Assembly: GCA_964537925.1 (NCBI GenBank)
Contig: CAZICV010000003.1
Coordinates: forward strand, 248,001-312,000
Direction of reading: 5' to 3'
Source of the DNA: SLDF01 sp964537925
Lineage (GTDB): Bacteria; Bacteroidota; Bacteroidia; Chitinophagales; Saprospiraceae
Length of the DNA stretch: 64,000 nucleotides
The position numbers and the translations under genes were made by a program. A model generated the notes under the pieces. That model was given only the letters and a program-made list of their open reading frames with translations, was not told the DNA's origin and did no database searches. Shown in pieces: positions 1 through 7,307 of the stretch; within the stretch, counting starts at the first letter, position 1; each line of letters opens with the position of its first letter.

Positions 1-1201
1 ATACATACGTAGATGAGCAGTGGTCCAGTCCCCGACGCTCCATCATCGCCAGCGCCCAGCGCGCGATCTGCCCGCCCATGCTGGCACCGATCACGATGTT
101 CTGCTGCGGCTCCACCTTCCGATCATTCACCTCCTGCAGGATCGAGATCACACACTCCCCGTTGCGCTGGATCCAGTCCGCCCCGTCCGCAAAGTCTACG
201 AAGAGCACATCATAGCCCCTCGACAGCAGGCTGTCCACCATGCCCGGGGCCAGCGCCAGCACATCCTCGTCCTGCTGATTCTCATACAGGCCCGATATAA
301 AGGTATCCCAGCCCAGGCCCCCGCAGCGGATCACCTCGCCGCCGTAGTCAGGGTCGCAGACCTGACGCTCACCCAGATCCAGCCCCTCTATGAAGAGCAG
401 CGGACGGCGCAGCTTCTTGTCCGGATGTGCATACAGCACATGCACATAGGCCCCCGCTGAGCCCGCCTGCCGGTCATGCACACCCAGTACCGCAGCCTGG
501 CAGGGTGCAGGTGTGTACGAGGCTCCCGCTATATACCAGGTATCGTCCGGTGCACGGTAGCGGTGCCCCTGCGGGCTCGCTTTCACACGGAACTGCAGTT
601 TGCGTCGTGCAGAAGCATCTACCGTACCATTGGGACGCACTTTCTCCACCAGGAAGTTCAGGGTCCGGTAGTGCGGCATATCCAGGTCCGCCTGCCAGGT
701 CACCGGGCCCGTCACTACCTGCGAGCCAAACCCATAGTCAAAGGAGATGCGGATTTCAGAAGTACTATGACCCGAAAAGACAAAATCTACCGGCTCATAG
801 ATGGTCGTCTCCTTGCTTCCCGGCGCGTAGGCTACCACGAACCGGAATCCCGGAAACTGGGGTATATGATAAAAGTCTATGAATACCTGCTGCTTCTCTG
901 TACAGCCCGAGCGCGTACCGCCACCACCGCCGCCTGTATACAGCAAGAAGGTATCCTGGCCCGCCGCGTGCAGGCAGGCGTTCATATGGCTTATATCGCG
1001 GTGGGTCAGTATCTCCGTACTGTCCGCCAGCCGTGCCAGCAGTCGTATACAGGCCGAGTCCATCGTGAGGGCGGGCCACTCCTCCGCGCAGACCCGCCCC
1101 GGTGGTGCAGGCGGCTCTCCTGCCGTATGCCGGTCCCCCTCGTACCGGCCGGTCCATAGCCCGCTCAGGGCTACGGCGATGAGATAGATCATATGTTTCA
1201 T
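1..1201 (-). CDS. secreted alpha/beta-hydrolase-like protein, C-terminus beyond window edge
   Basis: Open reading frame from ATG at 1201 leftward off the window, about 400 codons without a stop. The N-terminus MKHMIYLIAVALSGLW is a likely signal peptide, so the product should be exported. Around residue 270 LLFIEGLD begins a hydrolase-like core, YDVLFVDFADG follows, and near residue 380 GASMGGQIARWAL is a nucleophile elbow of the G-x-S-x-G type found in lipases and esterases. The catalytic Asp/His lie beyond the edge. Residues 40-230 have no fold I recognise. Codon use matches the chromosomal genes. A T9SS sorting tail is likely in this kind of genome but cannot be seen here. The substrate is unknown. 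Confidence 0.75.
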   Translation of the reverse strand, partial: MKHMIYLIAVALSGLWTGRYEGDRHTAGEPPAPPGRVCAEEWPALTMDSACIRLLARLADSTEILTHRDISHMNACLHAAGQDTFLLYTGGGGGGTRSGCTEKQQVFIDFYHIPQFPGFRFVVAYAPGSKETTIYEPVDFVFSGHSTSEIRISFDYGFGSQVVTGPVTWQADLDMPHYRTLNFLVEKVRPNGTVDASARRKLQFRVKASPQGHRYRAPDDTWYIAGASYTPAPCQAAVLGVHDRQAGSAGAYVHVLYAHPDKKLRRPLLFIEGLDLGERQVCDPDYGGEVIRCGGLGWDTFISGLYENQQDEDVLALAPGMVDSLLSRGYDVLFVDFADGADWIQRNGECVISILQEVNDRKVEPQQNIVIGASMGGQIARWALAMMERRGLDHCSSTYV

Positions 1202-1449
1202 CAGTAATTGATTTTAAAAGTTAAAGTTTTAATCTAAAAATCACAAATTGTTACTCAGTACGTATTTCGTGACCGGTCGATACAAAGGTGCGCGCTGTTT
1301 TCATGCAGTTTGTTGCAAATATCAATAATAATACATATTTGTTACTTTAATATTAGGACAGATCGACCCGATCAGGACAAAATCAGCGAAAGTAAAGCTC
1401 TCATTTTCCTGTGGCCACGACAAATCCGCCTATCACAGCCCTGCAGAAA

Positions 1450-1470
1450 TGCACCGGTATCACCGGTGCA
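1450..1470. repeat. perfect inverted repeat, 9-bp arms
   Basis: Arms TGCACCGGT and ACCGGTGCA separated by ATC. It lies about 250 bp upstream of the hydrolase start and 260 bp upstream of the XRE start, with no T-tract, so it reads more like a protein-binding site than a terminator. Confidence 0.5.
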
Positions 1471-1618
1471 CTCCGCAGAGCACTTCAACCATATTCGCAG
1501 GATCAGGTAAATACTATCGAAATATCGCAACGCAAATCATACAGGCAGAAATAAATGGCCTGTGTACAAATACAAGTCAATTGACAGGGGTAAAATTATA
1601 ATGTCCATAAATATTTTT

Positions 1619-1702
1619 ACCGGACAATTTTTGGGAGGTACCGGACATTTTTTGGGGTGTAGCGGACATTTCCGTACCTTTACAGGACAGATATTGGATA
1701 TA
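1619..1702 (+). repeat. four 21-bp iterons upstream of XRE regulator
   Basis: The core CGGACA recurs at 1621, 1642 and 1663, with AGGACA at 1684, so the spacing is exactly 21 bp, two helical turns. The first two copies share the longer core CCGGACAnTTTTTGGG; the last two keep mainly the GGACA part. The array ends about 30 bp before the XRE start codon. It could be an operator for that regulator, or a multi-site end of an IS21- or Tn7-like transposon; no matching transposase is present. Confidence 0.6.
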
Positions 1703-1731
1703 CATATATATCATACACCAAATATGTAGCT

Positions 1732-2133
1732 ATGCTGCACCATGCCATCAAACATATACGCCAGGACAAGAACCTGACCCAGGAGGAAGTAGCCGAGCGG
1801 CTCAATATAGCGCCCAAGACCTATGCCCGGCTGGAGAGCGGCGAGACGCGGCTGGACTGGGACCGCATACGGGCCATAGCCGAGGTCTATGAAATGAGCC
1901 CGGAAGAATTGGTGGCATATGATAGTACTCCAATCATCCAGACTTTTAATAATAATGATGAAAGTACTACCAATCTAGGCCAAGGTGTCTCTTTCCAATG
2001 TAACTACTACAACAATGAGCGGGAAAAAGAAGCTGGACTCTACGAACAGTTGATCGCGCAACTGCGGGAGGAGGTGAGCCTGCTGCGGGGGGAGCTGGAG
2101 CGGTACCGGCGGCGGGAGGATGAGAGGAGGTGA
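1732..2133 (+). CDS. XRE-family transcriptional regulator with C-terminal coiled coil
   Basis: 133 residues. Residues 5-62 form a Cro/C1-type helix-turn-helix (IKHIRQDKNLTQEEVAERLN, then TYARLESGE, then the third-helix end ALAEVYEM-like segment). Residues 63-90 are a polar N-rich linker. Residues 95-130 are heptad-like and charged (LYEQLIAQLREEVSLLRGEL), a probable dimerising coiled coil. There is no DUF2384 domain, so it is not a typical antitoxin partner of RES toxins. It is convergent with the RES gene and has a 21-bp iteron array just upstream, which suggests autoregulation (inference). Its DNA target is unknown. Confidence 0.85.
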   Translation: MLHHAIKHIRQDKNLTQEEVAERLNIAPKTYARLESGETRLDWDRIRAIAEVYEMSPEELVAYDSTPIIQTFNNNDESTTNLGQGVSFQCNYYNNEREKEAGLYEQLIAQLREEVSLLRGELERYRRREDERR

Positions 2134-2215
2134 GGGAGAGGCTATCCGGCGCATGGAGCATGGGGGATCCAACCTGTAATGGGCAACATATCCGAGAGAC
2201 CGGCATGAAAAACAA

Positions 2216-2239
2216 TGCCCGGCGCTGAGCGACCGGGCA
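2216..2239 (-). terminator. hairpin terminator for leftward RES cassette
   Basis: Stem TGCCCGG/CCGGGCA, extended by CGC/GCG around a TGA loop with one bulged A. Read leftward it is followed by ATTGTTTTT, a T-tract. It sits about 140 bp downstream of the RES stop codon and 80 bp after the convergent XRE stop, so it could serve either gene. Confidence 0.5.
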
Positions 2240-2378
2240 CTGGATGTAATACCGTTTTTAACCCCGGGCAAAGCCGGTGTGTAATAGTACAGATTTTTTT
2301 GGATATACACGCATCCTAAAGGGATAATATTAGCAGAGGGTGGTTTGTTTTGCGGGCGTAAAACGATACCTGCCAACC

Positions 2379-3272
2379 TTATAAACGAGGCTGAGCATCT
2401 TCCGGCGTCCAGGGCCTGTATGAGAATGTGTCCGACCCATCCTGAATACCAGTAGCTACAGATAAATTGCTCAAGCGCATGCCCAGGCCCCTCTTTTCAA
2501 ATAAGCTCTCACCTGCTGCCACCAGTCTAAGCCGGGTATCCGCTGCCTCCGGGCTGATAGCAACATTGTACCCGAGGCGCTGAGAACGAACACTGGGGTA
2601 GAATACACCATCCAGTCCAAAACGATCCAATACAAGCTCAGTAAAGAGCGCAGAGATCAGGTAGTCGTAGTCGGCCCTGATGTTTTCCTTTGCGAATTCA
2701 CGTGCCAGGAAGAAGCTTACCGCTTCCGTCCTAAGGCGTAATAGCTCATCACCGTTTTGGTCCAGTCTTTCCTTAAAGTGTTGATAGATCTCAGCTAAAG
2801 AAGACTCTTTTTCATCAGGAAGGGGCGGAAGCATAAGTAGCCGTATATCCCCTATTACGTCCCAACGACTAAAGACAATCCTTTCGCTTCCAAGGAAGTA
2901 ATTTTTTCTCATGATCTCCGAAACCTCCGTCAAAGCAGCAACCCGAGCTGTCGGCAATTCATGTGGCTTTAAGTTTTCAGGTAACATAGTACCGTAAAAC
3001 ATAGTCCTATCAGGTGTGCTTGCGCGCTGATAAGTAGTATTGAATCTCTGTGGCTTATAACTGAGCTGGGGCTTGGATGTAAAAATGGCTTCCGTGGACA
3101 CTCGTGGCCTGGCTCTGATAAGGAATGAACCGGGGTGAACAGTTTTCACAACAAAAGCGCATTTTCCAAGTCTTGAAAACAGGTCTCTGACCCTGTCCGC
3201 AGGATACTCCGATAAATCAAGCCTGGATAGCTCATCAAGCACCAGCTCATAATTGTGGAAGTGCTCCATCAT
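2379..3272 (-). CDS. RES-domain protein (putative NAD+-acting effector)
   Basis: 297 residues from ATG 3272. The frame is open up to 3497, but the extension overlaps the upstream gene and looks non-coding, so the MMEHF start is chosen. RES-fold hallmarks visible: R53 in LIRARP, an RFN motif at 76-78 followed by the FYGT strand at 92-95, conserved Glu around 116-119 (LTEVSEI), and a Ser in VAISPEA near the C-terminus. Known RES toxins such as MbcT and Res attack NAD+. The N-terminal 50 residues are a helical extension and the protein is longer than simple RES toxins. It is last in a leftward cassette, 63 bp after the DUF5131 gene. The DNA is AT-rich compared with the flanks, suggesting transfer. 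Role as the effector is inferred. Confidence 0.75.
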   Translation of the reverse strand: MMEHFHNYELVLDELSRLDLSEYPADRVRDLFSRLGKCAFVVKTVHPGSFLIRARPRVSTEAIFTSKPQLSYKPQRFNTTYQRASTPDRTMFYGTMLPENLKPHELPTARVAALTEVSEIMRKNYFLGSERIVFSRWDVIGDIRLLMLPPLPDEKESSLAEIYQHFKERLDQNGDELLRLRTEAVSFFLAREFAKENIRADYDYLISALFTELVLDRFGLDGVFYPSVRSQRLGYNVAISPEAADTRLRLVAAGESLFEKRGLGMRLSNLSVATGIQDGSDTFSYRPWTPEDAQPRL

Positions 3273-3334
3273 ATAGAGAAAGCCTGGTTGAAGTGTGAAT
3301 AGAATAACAGAGCTAGGCGAGACTCCGATAAGGG

Positions 3335-4072
3335 TCAAACAACCAGCTCCGGGTACTGGTTCCACTCCTTGCCCTCCAGGGAGCGGCCATTGTTTTTCTT
3401 GCTGCGACGCACACCATCTGCCCCCCAAGTACCCCACTGCTTGAAGAAAAAGGCTGTATCCTGCTCTTCGCACTGCCGCATGATACTGATGGCCCACTCT
3501 TTCTTCATGGGTCGTGCTTTGGCCCCGCTTTCACCGCCTACTATAACCCAGTGAATACCCGCCAGATCAATCCTGCCCAAATCTTCCAACAAGGGCTCGA
3601 CAGAAAGAAACTTGATCGACGCATCGATATCGCGAAGCTTGTCAATCCTGGGCAATCCATGCTTCCTATTCTCTACAGAGACACCAAGCCAGATATTCTG
3701 CGGCACTTTCCTTTTTGAAAAATAGAGGGACATGGCCTCCTCCCTCTTGGTAAGGATCTGGTAAATGTGATGCGGGGTCTGCTCTATAACATCTATGACC
3801 ATATCCAGAAAGGTAAGGGGCATCTTCTCGTGAAAGAGGTCACTCATAGAGTTGACAAAGTACTTGGTCGGCTTCTTCTTCCTGAATGGCTGCTCCAGCC
3901 TGTCGAACATAACAGAAAACTCAAATCCATTCTCATATCCCGGAGCTCCCATAGCTTTAAGCCTCGTAGCCATGACCTCGGCATAACAGTTCTTGCAACC
4001 TGCAGAGACTTTGTTGCACCCGGTAGTGGGATTCCAGGTTTCCTCGGTCCACTCGATCTTGGTCTTTTTCAT
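3335..4072 (-). CDS. three-Cys-motif phage Gp37/Gp68 (DUF5131) family protein
   Basis: 245 residues, normal for PF07505. The N-terminus IEWTEETWNPTTGC is the family signature. Cys19, Cys26 and Cys29 form the C-x6-C-x2-C motif that resembles a radical-SAM-type iron-sulfur site. Later family blocks: FVNSMSDLFHE near 70, QILTKR near 105, NIWLGVSVEN near 125, WVIVGGESG near 180, and FFFKQWG near 213. The gene starts 2 bp after the tcmP stop, so the pair is translationally linked. Families of this type are known to sit beside TcmP. The reaction is unknown. AT-rich base composition is shared with its two neighbours. Confidence 0.88.
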   Translation of the reverse strand: MKKTKIEWTEETWNPTTGCNKVSAGCKNCYAEVMATRLKAMGAPGYENGFEFSVMFDRLEQPFRKKKPTKYFVNSMSDLFHEKMPLTFLDMVIDVIEQTPHHIYQILTKREEAMSLYFSKRKVPQNIWLGVSVENRKHGLPRIDKLRDIDASIKFLSVEPLLEDLGRIDLAGIHWVIVGGESGAKARPMKKEWAISIMRQCEEQDTAFFFKQWGTWGADGVRRSKKNNGRSLEGKEWNQYPELVV

Positions 4073-4074
4073 TG

Positions 4075-5184
4075 TTAACTGGTGATACGGTATTCTATAA
4101 TTCGCTTCTCAGATATGTTATCATATGTAACTAAAGGGCTTTTGCCTTCATACTCTAAGAGCTTTGATCTCTTAAGTTCTTTAGCAACATCTGCGGCATG
4201 AGCTGGAATATGCCCTGCGCTATAACAGAAGTATAAAAGCTCAGCATTGGTTGTAATCTCCCCATCCAGAAGCTTGCGTTTTACTTCCGCCTTAAAGCGT
4301 TCTATCTTACTCACACCTACATCCTCAAACAAGCTCAGCTGCTTAGCAGAATCACCATCTATATCACGATTGGCGTCTCCATTGTCCTTATTCTTCTTCC
4401 ACGAGATACTCAAAAACTTGTCAAATGCCAGCAAATGGGACGCACCAAAAATGATGCCATATATATTGGGTTCCTTTACAAATGAGAACGGAAACAACCT
4501 CAGCTTCGTATCTGCAGGGAGTTTTTGTCTTAATTGCTGCGTAATAGATCTGTGAACGTTTACATAGCCTTGAGCCTTTACCCAATCCATATCTATATCG
4601 ACATGTCCCCTAAACTCGCTTCTCCCCCCGAAACGCCAAAAATAGGATGATGACACAAAGTAGAGAAAGTCAGTTTGGCTCATCCGCTCAAGCTCCAGCA
4701 GGTACTTGGCAGAAAGAAATTTGATACCGTTCTGGTCAAGAAAAACCAGGGAAGGATAATCACGAATGAAGGGAAGCAGTTCGAAGAAAAGTGTATCGAA
4801 ACTCTTATTGTAGTAGTTAATATGCACTCGATGGAAAACACCTGGTTCTCTCTCCTTGAAAGCGTCACAAGACTGAACCAGCTTATTGTATTTAGCCTGC
4901 CGCTTCTTACCAGGTTCAAACTCATTGAGGTGAACCACCACCTTAGCTTTCCTAGAGAATAAATCACCTTTAAACTTCAGGATAGATTCCAGGATCCTGA
5001 TCGGGCTGCCCGGCACCTCTGCACTATCATACCCACTACCTGCAAAGAAGTCGAAAATATGGAGTTCTTGGTTCCCTAGCATGATAAAGACAGGCAACCA
5101 AGTTTCTGTATAGTCTTGAAACATCTCAAGCTTGGCTATAGTCCCGGCATCGAAAGGAACGCTGTGTAAGTCTCTAGCTGGCAT
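4075..5184 (-). CDS. tcmP: three-Cys-motif partner protein TcmP
   Basis: 369 residues, first gene of the cassette. The beginning (PFDAGTIAKLEMFQDYTETW) fits the TcmP N-terminus. FDFFAGSG at 44-51, GSPI at 59-62, LNEFE at 86-90 and VFLDQNGI at 147-154 resemble motifs I, II and IV of a Rossmann-type methyltransferase fold. The C-terminal 90 residues (after KIERFKAEVKRKLL) look like a winged-helix domain. The family is defined by association with DUF5131 three-Cys proteins, exactly the next gene here. Its biochemical role has not been settled to my knowledge. The DNA is clearly AT-richer than the flanks (about 38% GC in one 60-base line I counted). Confidence 0.88.
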   Translation of the reverse strand: MPARDLHSVPFDAGTIAKLEMFQDYTETWLPVFIMLGNQELHIFDFFAGSGYDSAEVPGSPIRILESILKFKGDLFSRKAKVVVHLNEFEPGKKRQAKYNKLVQSCDAFKEREPGVFHRVHINYYNKSFDTLFFELLPFIRDYPSLVFLDQNGIKFLSAKYLLELERMSQTDFLYFVSSSYFWRFGGRSEFRGHVDIDMDWVKAQGYVNVHRSITQQLRQKLPADTKLRLFPFSFVKEPNIYGIIFGASHLLAFDKFLSISWKKNKDNGDANRDIDGDSAKQLSLFEDVGVSKIERFKAEVKRKLLDGEITTNAELLYFCYSAGHIPAHAADVAKELKRSKLLEYEGKSPLVTYDNISEKRIIEYRITS

Positions 5185-5411
5185 ATGAATAAAATATTTT
5201 TACCCAGATATTATCTCAAGCATCTTAAAAGACCGAAACTAAGGGAGTGAACAGAACCCATCAAATATCTGCACACCTCCATAAGAATAAAGACTAGTCC
5301 ATATCGTCTATATGCTTATAGATAAAGAATGTAAGCGCGAATAAAATAAGATGCTTTCGCGAAAAGTACACAAATTAAACATATATCGTATATGTAAACC
5401 AAGAGAAATAA
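5185..5411. promoter_or_regulatory. AT-rich intergenic region, probable promoter of the TcmP cassette
   Basis: 227 bp between the TcmP start and the end of the DnaC-like gene, with no coding potential. It holds a palindrome at 5379-5395 (ACATATA, TCG, TATATGT). The leftward cassette must be transcribed from here; no clear TAnnTTTG element was found. Confidence 0.4.
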
Positions 5412-6140
5412 TCATTTTCTCTTGTCTCCGGCCTGGCTGTGAAAACTAAAGAGATTGAACATCTCGCGCATGCGGCTGCGCAATCGGAGACCGTAGCTAT
5501 CCTGTACCTGTGCAGCAGATAGCGTAGTGGCGATATGGGTGATGAGGCCATCGGCCATGAAACGGTCGTAGCGGCTGAGCAGGATCTCGTGCATGACATC
5601 GCAGCTCTGGCCATAATAGGACATAGGCGACTCGGCGCCAAGGTCGTCGAAGCACAGGATACGGGGAGACCGCAAAGAGGCCGTACGACCGGCACCTGTG
5701 TAACGGCGGAGCATACCAAAGCCCGCAACGGCAAAATCCAAGGCTATGTCGCGACAGGAATGCAATACAAAGCCATGCGGCGGCTGTACGATACGGGCCA
5801 GTAGCAGCATGAGCGCTGTCTTGCCACAACCGACGGGGCCTGCGAGCATGATGCCCCGGTCCAGCCGGATGCCGTGTGCGGCCGCCTGATCCCGGTCGCG
5901 CAATGCGTAGATGAGCAGCCTGTATATGAGCTCGTGGTCCGCGGGGTCTATGCGAAAGTGCGGGCCGAAGGCGCCGATACCGGCTGCCGACAGCCAGTCT
6001 ATAAGCCAGGCGAAGGAATAGACCGGTCTGCCGGGCAATACACCGGCTACCAGGTCAGAGCGGCTCGGAATAGTCTGTGTGCCCGTGCCGGGATCGCCGG
6101 TCGGCGGGCAGGCCTGTACGGCCGGGTCTGCGTCGGACAT
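5412..6140 (-). CDS. DnaC/IstB-like AAA+ ATPase
   Basis: 242 residues. Walker A GPVGCGKT at 101-108, Walker B ILCFDDLGAE at 161-170, and an arginine-rich C-terminus (LRSRMREMF) as in helicase loaders and IstB proteins. In phage and mobile-element replication modules this type loads the replicative helicase; a transposition-helper role is the alternative, but no IstA transposase is nearby. It overlaps the end of the DnaD-like gene by 86 bp, so the two are co-translated. GC-rich, unlike the TcmP cassette to its left. Confidence 0.82.
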   Translation of the reverse strand: MSDADPAVQACPPTGDPGTGTQTIPSRSDLVAGVLPGRPVYSFAWLIDWLSAAGIGAFGPHFRIDPADHELIYRLLIYALRDRDQAAAHGIRLDRGIMLAGPVGCGKTALMLLLARIVQPPHGFVLHSCRDIALDFAVAGFGMLRRYTGAGRTASLRSPRILCFDDLGAESPMSYYGQSCDVMHEILLSRYDRFMADGLITHIATTLSAAQVQDSYGLRLRSRMREMFNLFSFHSQAGDKRK

Positions 6141-6825
6141 GACGGGATGGTGGTCTGTAGGTGAAATGATGTGAGCGCGCTATCCAGCTCTCCGCCAGGG
6201 CGGTCCAATCCGCTACGGGCATGGAGCCGGTACGCCAGTGCCTGGCTGCATAGTACCGGAAGAAACGACGGCCCTCTCCTGCCGCCTGTCCCCTGCTAGT
6301 GAAATATGCCTCTACCTGCCCGACAGAGCCCGGGACTGCAGCAGATCCGGACCCGTCGGAAGGCGGAGGTACGGCAACCGGTACCGCAGACCTCCTGGAC
6401 ACGACCCGGAGGGAAGCGGCAGGCTGCTCATGCGGGTGAGTATACCCTATACTATCTTCTACTCCTTTGGAAGAAGGTACGATCAGCGGGGCAGTATCCT
6501 GTCCCGGACCTGTACAAAAATCGAACATGTGGACCCTGCTGCCGATATGGGGATTGTATGAAGGCCGGTAGGAAATATACCCCCACTCATGCAGGGAGCG
6601 CATGCAACGTACGTAGGTGCTGACGGAGCGGATCTTGGCCAGGGTCATGATCTCAAAACGGGCTATGGAGAGGGGATTGTGAAAACGGCAACTGTTCCAA
6701 TACTGAAAAAGTGCGATGTACAGGGCTATGTGTGCGGGTGTGATGCGCTCATCCTGCGCCCAGCGCGAGAATACACCCTGGAGGTGCCGCAGGTAGTTGA
6801 CCGGGGGCGGAGTGCGATCAGCCAT
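6055..6825 (-). CDS. DnaD-like replication protein of a mobile element
   Basis: 256 residues. Residues 10-90 look like a winged helix (ALYIALFQYWNSCRFHNPLS, then MTLAKIRSVSTYVRCMRSLHEWGYI). The middle is a proline/serine linker. VEAYFTSRG at about 170 through WTALAESWIA resembles the DnaD-domain block that ends many phage replication organisers. The arginine-rich last 30 residues lie in the overlap with the DnaC-like gene. Its ATG overlaps the end of the upstream excisionase-type gene (ATGGCTGA). Order HTH, DnaD-like, DnaC-like is typical of Bacteroidota mobile-element replication modules. Confidence 0.7.
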   Translation of the reverse strand: MADRTPPPVNYLRHLQGVFSRWAQDERITPAHIALYIALFQYWNSCRFHNPLSIARFEIMTLAKIRSVSTYVRCMRSLHEWGYISYRPSYNPHIGSRVHMFDFCTGPGQDTAPLIVPSSKGVEDSIGYTHPHEQPAASLRVVSRRSAVPVAVPPPSDGSGSAAVPGSVGQVEAYFTSRGQAAGEGRRFFRYYAARHWRTGSMPVADWTALAESWIARSHHFTYRPPSRHVRRRPGRTGLPADRRSRHGHTDYSEPL

Positions 6826-7096
6826 GAGTGATGCGATGACGCTGAAGCAATGTATCTATGTCTGCAGCGTCGTAGAAGAAGACGCCTCCTACCCGTGTGT
6901 AGGGCAACTCTCCGCGTATGCGCAGATTGTGCAGGGTACCGGAGGATATGCCCAGCATGGCCCGCACTTCATAGGATCTGAGATAGCGCGGTGCAGCCGG
7001 GGGTGGTGCGGCCTGCGCCAAAAGGCGGCGGATGTCTGCCAGCAGCTCCTGCCTGAATACAGCCAGGTCGCCCGGTGTGATGATCTCTACAGTCAT
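6818..7096 (-). CDS. excisionase-type helix-turn-helix protein (HTH_17)
   Basis: 92 residues. The second half is a MerR-like winged helix of the excisionase kind: YLRSYEVRAMLGISSGTLHNL followed by RGELPYTRVGGVFFYDAADID. The N-terminal 35 residues are a helix that may dimerise. Such proteins bind att or promoter DNA of integrated elements. Translationally coupled to the DnaD-like gene by an 8-base overlap. Confidence 0.85.
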   Translation of the reverse strand: MTVEIITPGDLAVFRQELLADIRRLLAQAAPPPAAPRYLRSYEVRAMLGISSGTLHNLRIRGELPYTRVGGVFFYDAADIDTLLQRHRITHG

Positions 7097-7307
7097 AATG
7101 CAACAGGGTGTTTCTTTTTATAAAAAAGGTGAGCAACAGGACAAAACTGCACTACAAGGATCAAACCATACAAGTGCAAACAACCTGCAACCTCCGCGCA
7201 ACCCAACAGATAATCAATGAGATACGAGCAAAAAAAGGTATATATATTTTTTTGTACAATATATCAAACGAGCTATCCTGCAGGTAAGCGTCAGGGGTGC
7301 CTGCCGC
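7097..7307. other. 211-bp gap between RteC-like and excisionase-type genes
   Basis: No gene. Contains an AT-rich patch (7235-7270) and short inverted repeats GCACT/AGTGC around 7151-7179 upstream of the excisionase-type gene. Probably holds the promoter of that gene and the end of the RteC-like transcript. Confidence 0.4.

Larger units (their letters stand above)
1202..1731. other. 530-bp intergenic region with palindrome and iterons
   Basis: No credible coding region on either strand. The left part is the upstream region of the leftward hydrolase gene. The middle has a perfect inverted repeat (1450-1470) and the right end has a 21-bp iteron array (1619-1702) immediately in front of the XRE regulator gene. 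The DNA turns AT-rich from about 1540 on. Confidence 0.6.

Noticed and set aside
476..1159. 227-codon rightward frame
   Set aside because: Antisense to the hydrolase-like gene that has a signal peptide and a nucleophile elbow; Arg/Cys-rich shadow composition.
1619..1702. Short CRISPR array
   Set aside because: Units of 21 bp are adjacent with no spacers and degrade steadily; no cas genes in the window.
3273..3497. N-terminal extension of the RES gene
   Set aside because: Overlaps the DUF5131 gene by 163 bp and the residues look random; start placed at 3272.
5412..6140. IS21 IstB helper ATPase
   Set aside because: No IstA transposase beside it; overlap with a DnaD-like gene fits a replication module better.
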